From: JBCCZC01 sp039188505
Lineage (GTDB): Bacteria > Pseudomonadota > Gammaproteobacteria > Xanthomonadales > SZUA-38
Direction of reading: 5' to 3'
Assembly (NCBI GenBank): GCA_039188505.1
Contig: JBCCZC010000137.1
Span: forward strand, 1 to 12,979
Length of the DNA: 12,979 bases
This document shows, in pieces, positions 7,180 to 12,979 of this stretch. The number at the start of each line of letters is the position of its first letter. Within the stretch, counting starts at the first letter, position 1. The position numbers and the translations under genes are program-made. The notes beneath the pieces were generated by a model that was not told the DNA's origin, searched no databases, and was given only the letters and a program-made list of their open reading frames with translations.

Positions 7180-7269
7180 CGAGACGAACGTCTGAGCGAC
7201 CAGTGGGGTAGACTTCGGCGGCCTCGGCGCCATCGCCGGCGTCTCCCCTGAAGCGGACTCCCAGCAGCC

Positions 7270-7806
7270 ATGGCCCTCAAGCCCACCATCTTCAAGCTCC
7301 GGATCGACCTCGCGGACATGGATCGGAACCGTTTCGAGGCGGTGCCCCTGACCGTAGCGCTGCATCCTTCGGAGACCATCGAACGCATGCTCGTGCGGAT
7401 CCTCGCCTTCTGCATCCATGTCGAGGACGGGCTCGAGTTCACCAAGGGCCTCAGCGAGGCGAACGAGCCGGATCTCTGGTTGCGCACGCCGGACGATCGG
7501 ATTGCGCTCTGGATCGATGTCGGCGAGCCGTCCGAGGACCGGATCCGCAAGGCGAGCCGGCAGGCCGATCGCACCATCATCTACAGCTTCAACAGCAAGT
7601 CCGAGGTCTGGTGGCGCAACGAGGGCGCAGCCCTCAGCCGACATCCCGCCGAGTTCTTCCGGGTGCTGTGGGAGGACGTGCAGGCGCTCGCGCCGCTGGT
7701 TCAGCGAACGATGGATATCGCCGTGACGTTGAGCGGCGGTTCCGCCTACTTCGCGACGGCCGATGGCGATCGCGAGGTGCGCTGGGAGGCCATCGAGGCC
7801 CCGTAG
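7270..7806 (+). CDS. yaeQ: YaeQ family protein
   Basis: A 178-residue cytoplasmic protein close to E. coli YaeQ in length (about 181) and sequence: start MALKPTIFKL, HPSETIERM (32-40), RILAF (43-47), EFTKGLSEANEPDLW (56-70), ALWIDVGEP (79-87) and WW at 114-115. The family is conserved in gamma- and betaproteobacteria. Its structure shows a variant of the PD-(D/E)XK nuclease-like fold; E. coli YaeQ was reported to compensate for loss of the antiterminator RfaH, but its molecular activity is not settled. No strong Shine-Dalgarno precedes the ATG, which is nevertheless fixed by the conserved MALK start. It is divergent from acnD (152 bases between starts) and convergent with the protease gene, seven bases between stops. 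Confidence 0.93.
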   Translation: MALKPTIFKLRIDLADMDRNRFEAVPLTVALHPSETIERMLVRILAFCIHVEDGLEFTKGLSEANEPDLWLRTPDDRIALWIDVGEPSEDRIRKASRQADRTIIYSFNSKSEVWWRNEGAALSRHPAEFFRVLWEDVQALAPLVQRTMDIAVTLSGGSAYFATADGDREVRWEAIEAP

Positions 7807-7821
7807 CCCCGCCTCAGGGCT
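7805..7821. terminator. Small hairpin over the yaeQ and protease stops
   Basis: AGCCC (7805-7809) and GGGCT (7817-7821) form a perfect 5-bp stem around a 7-base loop that covers both stop codons of the convergent genes. There is no T-tract on either side, so a role in termination is only a suggestion. Confidence 0.2.
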
Positions 7822-8584
7822 CGCAGGTAGCGACGGTTGCGTCTTCCGCCGTCAGCGTCTCGCTGATCCAGCCGGCGATCGACGCGGTCCGAACGTAGAA
7901 CTCTCGCACGCCGTAGACGCCCTCCTGGCCGTCGTTATCCTGCCACGAGCTGATGCCCGCGACGCAGTAGCCGGACACGTCACGCAGGAACGCCGGCCCG
8001 CCGCTGTCGCCGGGACCGCTGATGCCTTCGTCGGCCAGAGTGGACTCGGAATCCGGCGCATCGAAGGTGAAGACGAGCCAGTGGTCGCGGGTCTCCTCGA
8101 TGCGATTGCCGGCCCGGCGGACGACCCCGTCGAAGCGCCCAAGTCCCTGCCTGCCGTCACCCGGTGCGCCGGCCCCGATGAACGCCACCGCCTTTCCCGC
8201 TTCCTCGGAAGACCCGTTGATCGCTGCCGGGATCACCTCGGACGGCGCCGAAAGCTGCACGAGCGCCGCGTCGACGAACCCGTCCCGCTGCGCGGCCTGC
8301 GGATGCAGCGCGATCTGCGCGACCTCGAATTCGTCATCGCCGATCGAGACCGTGTCACCCACCTCGACATGCTCCGCCACGTGCGCGGCCGTCAGGACCC
8401 ACCGCGGGGCGATGAGCGTGCCCGCCCCGCCGCCCCGGCGGTTGCCCAGGTGGAAGAGGGCGGTCGGACCCGCGCAGGCTTCGTCGCAGCGGTAGTCTTC
8501 ACGAGGCACGTCGTCCCGCATGACGATGGCCTGCACGGGCAGGGTTGCCAGCAGGAGGGCGGTGGCTGCGAGCTGGCGAAGCAT
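7814..8584 (-). CDS. Secreted trypsin-fold (S1 family) serine protease
   Basis: A 256-residue exported chymotrypsin-fold protease. A signal peptide (MLRQLAATALLLATLPVQA, 1-19) is followed by the domain with the full triad: His68 in VLTAAHV, Asp105 in VDAALVQL and Ser194 in GPGDSGGPAF. GAGTLIAPRWVLTAAH and the C-terminal GVYGVREFYV...IAGWI are typical of the family. The ATG at 8584 is chosen because it puts the signal peptide at the N-terminus; an ATG at 8629 would add 15 residues ahead of it. Signal peptidase cleavage after Ala19 would expose Ile20-Val21. The specificity-pocket position (trypsin 189, six before the serine) is Ile188, so trypsin-like Arg/Lys preference is unlikely. Four cysteines (33, 37, 207, 254) could form disulphides. 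Substrate unknown; divergent from msrB. Confidence 0.9.
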   Translation of the reverse strand: MLRQLAATALLLATLPVQAIVMRDDVPREDYRCDEACAGPTALFHLGNRRGGGAGTLIAPRWVLTAAHVAEHVEVGDTVSIGDDEFEVAQIALHPQAAQRDGFVDAALVQLSAPSEVIPAAINGSSEEAGKAVAFIGAGAPGDGRQGLGRFDGVVRRAGNRIEETRDHWLVFTFDAPDSESTLADEGISGPGDSGGPAFLRDVSGYCVAGISSWQDNDGQEGVYGVREFYVRTASIAGWISETLTAEDATVATCEP

Positions 8585-8673
8585 GCCTGGCGAGCTAGTG
8601 GTGCGTTCGATCGATCGTGGCTCAAACATGAGGTAGACGCGTCATCGGCTGCGGGGAACACCGAAGCCTAGCA

Positions 8674-8701
8674 GCAGTGGGCCGGCCGGGTGTCTCACTG
8701 C
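8674..8701. promoter_or_regulatory. Inverted repeat in the protease-msrB divergent region
   Basis: GCAGTG (8674-8679) and CACTGC (8696-8701) form a perfect 6-bp dyad with a 16-base centre that contains the palindrome GGCCGGCC (8680-8687). It lies in the 203-base divergent region, 86 bases before msrB and 90 before the protease start, a reasonable place for an operator. No known regulator site is recognised, and no convincing promoter boxes were found around it. Confidence 0.3.
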
Positions 8702-8787
8702 CCGCTGTTGCCCCCCTGATCGCCCGTCGCGGCGCCTTCAGAGTCGAGGGAGTAAGCTTGGCGCATCGAATCGACGGAAGACCCGGC

Positions 8788-9162
8788 ATGGCAGACGAAA
8801 CCCAGTTCAATCCGCTCACGCCCGAAGAGGAGCGCGTGATCGTCCGGAAGGGTACGGAAATGCCGTTCACGGGCGAATACGACAAGCACTTCGAGGCCGG
8901 GACCTACGTCTGCCGTCGCTGCGACGCGCCGCTGTATCGTTCGAAAGACAAGTTCCAGGCCCACTGCGGCTGGCCGGCCTTCGACGACGAGATCGAGGGC
9001 GCGGTGCATCGTGAGATCGACGCCGACGGTCGTCGCGTCGAGATCCTCTGCGCCAACTGCGGCGGGCACCTCGGCCATGTCTTCGAGGGCGAACGGCTCA
9101 CGGAGAAGAACACGCGACACTGCGTGAACTCGATTTCCATGCGATTCGTGCCCGGGGAGTAG
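8788..9162 (+). CDS. msrB: Peptide-methionine (R)-S-oxide reductase MsrB
   Basis: MsrB reduces methionine-R-sulfoxide in proteins back to methionine, using thioredoxin. The 124-residue protein is a single MsrB domain: zinc cysteines Cys42/Cys45 (YVCRRCDAPL) and Cys88/Cys91 (ILCANCGGHLGHVF), likely resolving Cys60 next to GWPAF, and catalytic Cys112 in RHCVNSISMRFVP. Ala64 replaces the more common Ser of GWPSF, and the segment before the catalytic site reads LTEKNTRHC. This looks like the short MsrB subgroup rather than the E. coli type. The ATG at 8788 has GGAAG seven bases upstream; the frame continues open to 8677 but that extension is not MsrB-like. No signal peptide, so cytoplasmic. Divergent from the secreted protease and convergent with the TolB/TPR operon. 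Confidence 0.95.
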   Translation: MADETQFNPLTPEEERVIVRKGTEMPFTGEYDKHFEAGTYVCRRCDAPLYRSKDKFQAHCGWPAFDDEIEGAVHREIDADGRRVEILCANCGGHLGHVFEGERLTEKNTRHCVNSISMRFVPGE

Positions 9163-9313
9163 ACGCTGGGACCGGTCGGTGGGCGTGGGACCCGTTTGCC
9201 CAGCACCCGGCCGACGGATCTGGTCAGTCAGGATGAGGTCCGTCGATGCCGCGTCGGCCGCGACGCCGACGATCAGTTCCCCGCCTAGATCGTGATGACG
9301 ACATACCGAAGCA

Positions 9314-9336
9314 GGCGGGAGCGACCAGCCTCCGCC
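9314..9336 (-). terminator. Candidate hairpin after the TolB/TPR operon
   Basis: Immediately past the stop of the 9338-11542 gene, the minus strand reads GGCGGAG (9336-9330), an 8-base loop, then CTCCCGCC (9321-9314): a stem of seven G/C-rich pairs with one bulged C. No run of T follows, so rho-independent termination is not assured; it may mark or protect the 3' end. Confidence 0.35.
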
Positions 9337-9337
9337 G

Positions 9338-11542
9338 TCAGGGGCGTTCGCTTTCGAGATGGAGCGCCAGCTGCTGGTCCGCGTGGGACCGGTAGGCGCT
9401 CAGAAGCTCCTGGTAGCGGCGGTCATCGCTAGCGAATTCGAGGATGGCGTTGTCGTAGTAGAGCCACCAGAAGGAGGATGCGCCGTCGGCCAGATCTTCT
9501 TCCATGAGCGCAATCACGCCCTCGATATCCTGCTCGGCATAGTGGATCGCGAGCATGCTTGGTTCGATCCTGGCCCCCCGATCCTGCACAGCTTCACGGC
9601 CCGCGGCCAGCACGGCTTCGGCCAGGTCGTTGCGGCCTGATCTGCGGAGTTCAGGGACGCGGGCCAGCTTGAACCAGAACGCTCCGTGGCTGTCCAGGGC
9701 GGGCGACTCGAGGTCTGACGCAACGGCCCAGTCGAGGATTTCCTGGGGAATTTCGGCGCCGCTGCCATAGAGGTGCACCAGCAGCAGGGCGGCGGCAAAC
9801 GAGCTCCAGGCGCGCGGCGCGGCGTTCTCCGCCGCGGGACCGGCGAGAAGCGAAACAGCGGTCTCCAACTCGCCGCGACGCATGTGAATCAGCGCGCGGG
9901 TCAACGTTGGAATCAGCAGGCTGCGCTTCCCGTCCGGCAACTCGTCGATCGTCGCCAGCGCAAGCGCTGGGTCGTTCATGGCGAGCAGCACGACGGCGAG
10001 ATTGGTCGTGCCTTCCGGATCTTCGGGATCACGCGCACGCGATTCTTCATAGGCGTCGAAGCTGACGGCGAACTCGCCCAGCTCCGCCACCGCGTCGCCG
10101 ACGATCTGAAATCCCGTCGGACGGTCGGGCTCAAGCGCTCGCAGCTTCCGCCCGTAGCGTGCGGCGGCCTCATATTCCGCGTTGATGAAGTGCGCAAAGC
10201 CCATGCGCATGGTCAGCGCTTCGGACAGCGGGTCCGATTCCAGTGCGCGCGATGCCACGGCGATCGCTTCCACGGGTCTGTCGCCCCAGTTGAGCATCGT
10301 GGCGTAGTGATAGGCGACGAAGGTGTCGTCGGGCGCCATTTCCCAGGCTCGGCGGAACTGGGCGATGGTCTCCGGGACGTAAGGCCCCCCGTTCGGGAAA
10401 TCCTGGTAGCCCCGAATCACCCACACATAAGGGGAATCCGGCGCGATGCGTTCGAAGTGCTCGAGTACCGGCCCGAGGCGAACTGCGAGCTCGTCGAACT
10501 GGAACAGTCCGGCGTTGGCCGACAGGGTGAGGGTCTCGGCAAGGGACACCAGGGCATCGAGGTATTCGGGATCGATCGCCAGGGCCTGCTCGAAGTAGAC
10601 GGTCGCCTGGCGGAGCGACTCGTACGTCGCCACCGCCATCTGCTGGCGGCCCCGAAGATAGGCCTCGTAGGCATCGAGCGCCGTATCACGGGCCTCGATC
10701 GGCTCGTCCGCCTTGCCGAGCAGCGCGACCTGCAGCGCTTCGGAAACGTGTCCTGCGATCTCGTCCTGGATGGCGAACACATCTTCGAGCTCTCGGTCGT
10801 AAGTGCCTGACCAGAGTTGAAAACCGTCGTCAGTCTTGACCAGCTGGGCGGTGACGCGGATCGTGCTTCCGGCCCGCCGCACGCTGCCCTCGAGCACGTG
10901 TGCGACCTTCAGCTGCTGGCTGATTGCGCCGATATCCGCAGCCTGGCCCTTGAAGCGGAAGGAGGAAGAGCGCGCCGCCACCTGCAGCTCCGGCACCTGC
11001 GCGAGCAGGTGGAGCAGGGATTCCGCGAGGCCGTCAGAGAAATACTCCTGCTCCGGGTCCGAACTCAGGTTAACGAATGGCAGGACCGCGAGGGAAGGCT
11101 TGCTGTCGGCCGGGTGCCCTTTTCCCATCGAGGGCATGGGTGGCGGCGCCGGCGCGGGCTCCGCCTCGACCGCCGCGACCTCGGGCTGCGGTCCGCCTCC
11201 GGGCATCAGCGTCTGGATCGCCAGCAGGCCGACGGCGAGGGCCAGCAAACCCGCGATCACGAGGTTCAGCCGGCGCCCCGTCTGCCCTGTGATTGACGCA
11301 TCCGGATCGACGTCGCTCGCCTTCCTGACGCCTTCGGGCGTGAGCTCGTAGACCCAGGCGAAGATCACAACGAAGAGGAGGCCGAGTCCGAGGATGAGGG
11401 CGATCAGCCGGAGCGTCCAGTCGGGCAGTCCCATGACGCCGCTGAGCACGTCGGCGACCTGCAGCACCAGCCATCCGGCCACCAGATAGAGGGTCACGAC
11501 CCGAAAGACGTTGCGACGCTTGAGTTCCTGGAAAAAGCTCAT
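9338..11542 (-). CDS. TolB-like/TPR membrane protein (complete, 734 residues)
   Basis: Domains in order: basic N-terminus MSFFQELKRRNVFRV; hydrophobic segments at about 17-36, 43-63 and 94-111; a loop with AWVYELTPEGVRK (62-74) and a second basic patch GRRLN (89-93); a Pro/Ala/Glu-rich linker (112-148); a TolB-N/FlgO-like domain (150-275; LAVLPFVNLSSDPEQEYFSD, HVLEGSVRR, VTAQLV, FAIQDEI); DAYEAYLRGR (290-299); then TPR-like helical repeats from about 310 to the C-terminus (e.g. AVYHY-type helices at 400-475 and EPDRP, DPEDPE turns). Positive-inside reasoning puts the N-terminus inside and the TolB/TPR part in the periplasm. It probably works as a scaffold or sensor; no enzyme motif is seen. 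Its ATG overlaps the stop of the upstream homologue as ATGA, implying translational coupling. Paralogous to the gene at the left edge. Confidence 0.93.
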   Translation of the reverse strand: MSFFQELKRRNVFRVVTLYLVAGWLVLQVADVLSGVMGLPDWTLRLIALILGLGLLFVVIFAWVYELTPEGVRKASDVDPDASITGQTGRRLNLVIAGLLALAVGLLAIQTLMPGGGPQPEVAAVEAEPAPAPPPMPSMGKGHPADSKPSLAVLPFVNLSSDPEQEYFSDGLAESLLHLLAQVPELQVAARSSSFRFKGQAADIGAISQQLKVAHVLEGSVRRAGSTIRVTAQLVKTDDGFQLWSGTYDRELEDVFAIQDEIAGHVSEALQVALLGKADEPIEARDTALDAYEAYLRGRQQMAVATYESLRQATVYFEQALAIDPEYLDALVSLAETLTLSANAGLFQFDELAVRLGPVLEHFERIAPDSPYVWVIRGYQDFPNGGPYVPETIAQFRRAWEMAPDDTFVAYHYATMLNWGDRPVEAIAVASRALESDPLSEALTMRMGFAHFINAEYEAAARYGRKLRALEPDRPTGFQIVGDAVAELGEFAVSFDAYEESRARDPEDPEGTTNLAVVLLAMNDPALALATIDELPDGKRSLLIPTLTRALIHMRRGELETAVSLLAGPAAENAAPRAWSSFAAALLLVHLYGSGAEIPQEILDWAVASDLESPALDSHGAFWFKLARVPELRRSGRNDLAEAVLAAGREAVQDRGARIEPSMLAIHYAEQDIEGVIALMEEDLADGASSFWWLYYDNAILEFASDDRRYQELLSAYRSHADQQLALHLESERP

Positions 11543-12979
11543 TCGGGGGCACGCTCCAGGAGGTCGGCCCAGCGCGGATCGTCGTGAAGGGGCGTGAGAA
11601 AGGCATTCAAGCGAACCGAGTTTCTCGATCGCGGATAAACCGAGGCAATGGCGATCTCGAGCCGCTCGAAGGCCGCGTCGTTGAGCCCGGCCTGAGCGAG
11701 GCCTTCTGCGGCGAGGGCATTGAGGTTCGCCTCGCTGAAGACATCGGGACGTGTTTCCTCGATGGCGGCGCGACAGTTGCGATCGGCGTCTTCAGCGTTT
11801 CCGAGCATGCCGTCGAGCAGACACAAGGACAGGATGGCGCCCTCTCTTTTCACCGGGTCCTCAGGTAGGGGAAGCGCGGCATCGCGAGCCGCCTCGAGGG
11901 CCTGGATGGCGTCCGCCTCGCCGGCAAGACGTCGGGTGATTGCGGTCATGGTCGCCGGTTCCAGTTGCAGGAAGTCGGCGCCCTCGATATCCATGGTGGC
12001 GATCGCCAGGGCGGCCGACCAATCCTCCGCCGCGAGATAGGCGCGCCATGCGAGGGGTGGTGCGTAGGGAATCTGGCCGATCCCGGCAGCCCAGTGATCG
12101 CCGGAGGCGCGAACGTCCCCGTCACGATCCAGTGCCAGCATTGCGCGCAGCTCGTTCAGTCGCGGCGCATTGGCGTCGAGCTCGCCGAGTCGCTCGATCG
12201 CGAACTCCGCAGCGTCGTAGTCCAGCAGTGCGCCCATCGTGCGCCCGAGCGACGCCCATTTGTCCGGATCCCGAGGGTCCTGATCGAGCGCGCGTTGAAG
12301 CTGGGAGACCGCGAGGTCTGCTCGCCCCTGGCGCCGGTTGACCCAGCTCATGAGCCCCAGGACGTCCGGGTCATTCGGATAGGCCTCACGCAGCGGATCG
12401 AGCACCGCCAGCGCCTGGCCGTAGTCGAGGTTCACCCAGTAGTGGTAGTAGCCCTCCGCGACAGCCGCTTCGGGCAGTTCGGGTTCGAGCGCCCGGGCCT
12501 TCTCGATGTCGTCGAGCGCCGCTGCGGCAAGCGCCGGATCCTGGTCGATGATCCAGTAGCGGGTCAGCGTCGTGCGCGCTCGAAAGGCATAGGCCGCGGC
12601 AAAGTCCGGGTCCAGGGCCAGGGCCTTTTCGAGCGCATCGTCGATCCGTTCGAAGGCGTCGAGGTCGAGCGCGCTCTGCGACCGGTATGCCCGCTGGTAA
12701 TGGGCCAGGGCTTCGAGGCTGCTGGTGCGGGGACGCCCGAGCCGCGCGATCTCCTCGGGGGTCAGCGTCGTCTCGAGCGCCGCGGCGATGCTCTTCGCGA
12801 TCTCCGTCTGGATCTCGAACAGGTTCTCCGCCGTGAGCGTGCGATCGTAGGACTCGGCCCAGAGGTGCTCATCCGTGTCGGCGTCGATGAGCTGGGCCGT
12901 GATCCGTACCGTGTCCCCTGCGCGCTGCACGGCGCCCTCGACGATATGCGCAGCTCCCAGCTCGTCGCCGATCTCACGC
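11539..12979 (-). CDS. TolB-like/TPR protein, C-terminal 479 residues (5' end off window)
   Basis: The frame is open to the right edge, so the start lies outside; the in-frame GTG at 12930 is internal to a conserved domain and is not the true start. The first visible residues, IGDELGAAHIVEGAVQRAGD (3-22), and VRITAQLIDADTDEHLWAES (24-43) are the C-terminal half of a TolB-N-like domain, followed by YDRTLTAENLFEIQTEIAKSI. TPR-like repeats follow from about residue 75: DALEKALALDPDFAAAYAF, KARALEPELPEAAVAEGYYH, QLQRALDQDPRDPDKWASLG and others. By analogy with its neighbour the missing part should hold membrane segments or another N-terminal domain such as winged-helix, which cannot be decided here. 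It ends TGA at 11539-11541 overlapping the ATG of the next gene. Visible repeats diverge clearly from the neighbour, so this is an old duplication. Confidence 0.9.
   Translation of the reverse strand, partial: REIGDELGAAHIVEGAVQRAGDTVRITAQLIDADTDEHLWAESYDRTLTAENLFEIQTEIAKSIAAALETTLTPEEIARLGRPRTSSLEALAHYQRAYRSQSALDLDAFERIDDALEKALALDPDFAAAYAFRARTTLTRYWIIDQDPALAAAALDDIEKARALEPELPEAAVAEGYYHYWVNLDYGQALAVLDPLREAYPNDPDVLGLMSWVNRRQGRADLAVSQLQRALDQDPRDPDKWASLGRTMGALLDYDAAEFAIERLGELDANAPRLNELRAMLALDRDGDVRASGDHWAAGIGQIPYAPPLAWRAYLAAEDWSAALAIATMDIEGADFLQLEPATMTAITRRLAGEADAIQALEAARDAALPLPEDPVKREGAILSLCLLDGMLGNAEDADRNCRAAIEETRPDVFSEANLNALAAEGLAQAGLNDAAFERLEIAIASVYPRSRNSVRLNAFLTPLHDDPRWADLLERAPE

Noticed and set aside
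4736..7195. An 819-codon open frame on the plus strand opposite acnD
   Set aside because: It is antisense to an unmistakable aconitase-family gene. The translation is rich in Arg, Ala, Val and His with no domain pattern, as expected for a shadow frame in GC-rich DNA.
7763..8671. A 302-codon plus-strand frame covering the protease region
   Set aside because: The minus strand carries a complete catalytic triad and signal peptide, while the plus translation has no recognisable features and begins inside yaeQ.
8677..8787. N-terminal extension of msrB to 8677
   Set aside because: GGAAG with good spacing precedes the ATG at 8788, the MsrB pattern begins right after it, and the extension covers the dyad in the divergent gap.
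9165..9204. GCTGGG ... CCCAGC pair after msrB as a terminator
   Set aside because: The 28-base loop is long, alternative pairings compete for the same arm, and there is no T-tract.
9773..10810. A 345-codon plus-strand frame opposite the TolB/TPR gene
   Set aside because: It is a shadow of a well-supported minus-strand gene; no domain, start site or ribosome site supports it.
1..12979. Mobile elements, CRISPR, toxin-antitoxin, phage defence or biosynthetic cluster
   Set aside because: No transposase, integrase, terminal repeats, spaced direct repeats, tRNA or defence domains were seen on either strand, and codon use looks even across genes.

Overview
The window reads as chromosomal DNA of a GC-rich gammaproteobacterium. 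YaeQ, a DUF808/YedI protein, the AcnD-PrpF form of the methylcitrate cycle, and several membrane-anchored TolB-like/TPR proteins whose N-termini carry an RRNVFRV motif would suit the Xanthomonadales/Wenzhouxiangella neighbourhood. That placement is inference from gene content only. I see no tRNA, rRNA, CRISPR array, insertion sequence, phage gene or integration site, and no gene-free stretch longer than about 260 bases.

Layout, left to right. (1) 1-854, minus: N-terminal 284 residues of a three-pass membrane protein with a TolB-like domain and the start of a TPR region, cut by the window edge and apparently starting at TTG. (2) 855-1113: divergent intergenic region with short dyads. (3) 1114-1749, plus: TrhA/hemolysin III (PAQR family). 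(4) 1831-2757, plus: YedI/DUF808 membrane protein. (5) 2762-3157, minus: 131-residue protein with a STAS/SpoIIAA-like look, convergent with yedI with 4 bases between stops. (6) 4514-3342 and 7117-4523, minus: acnD then prpF, an 8-base gap, the 2-methylcitrate to 2-methyl-cis-aconitate steps of propionate catabolism. (7) 7270-7806, plus: yaeQ, divergent from acnD. (8) 8584-7814, minus: secreted S1-family serine protease. (9) 8788-9162, plus: msrB. (10) 11542-9338 and 12979-11539, minus: two more TolB-like/TPR proteins in tandem, the upstream one entering from beyond the right edge and overlapping the next by ATGA.

How the genes relate: acnD and prpF form one metabolic unit. The two right-hand TolB-like/TPR genes form a translationally coupled pair, and the left-edge gene is their paralogue, with identical nucleotide stretches of 26 and 19 bases against the middle copy. 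Trypsin-like protease, MsrB and the predicted periplasmic TolB/TPR proteins could all touch envelope quality control, but nothing in the sequence ties them together. The most unusual content is this paralogous family of unknown function, followed by the protease, whose predicted signal-peptide cut would itself create an Ile-Val N-terminus. Most of the rest is ordinary chromosome.
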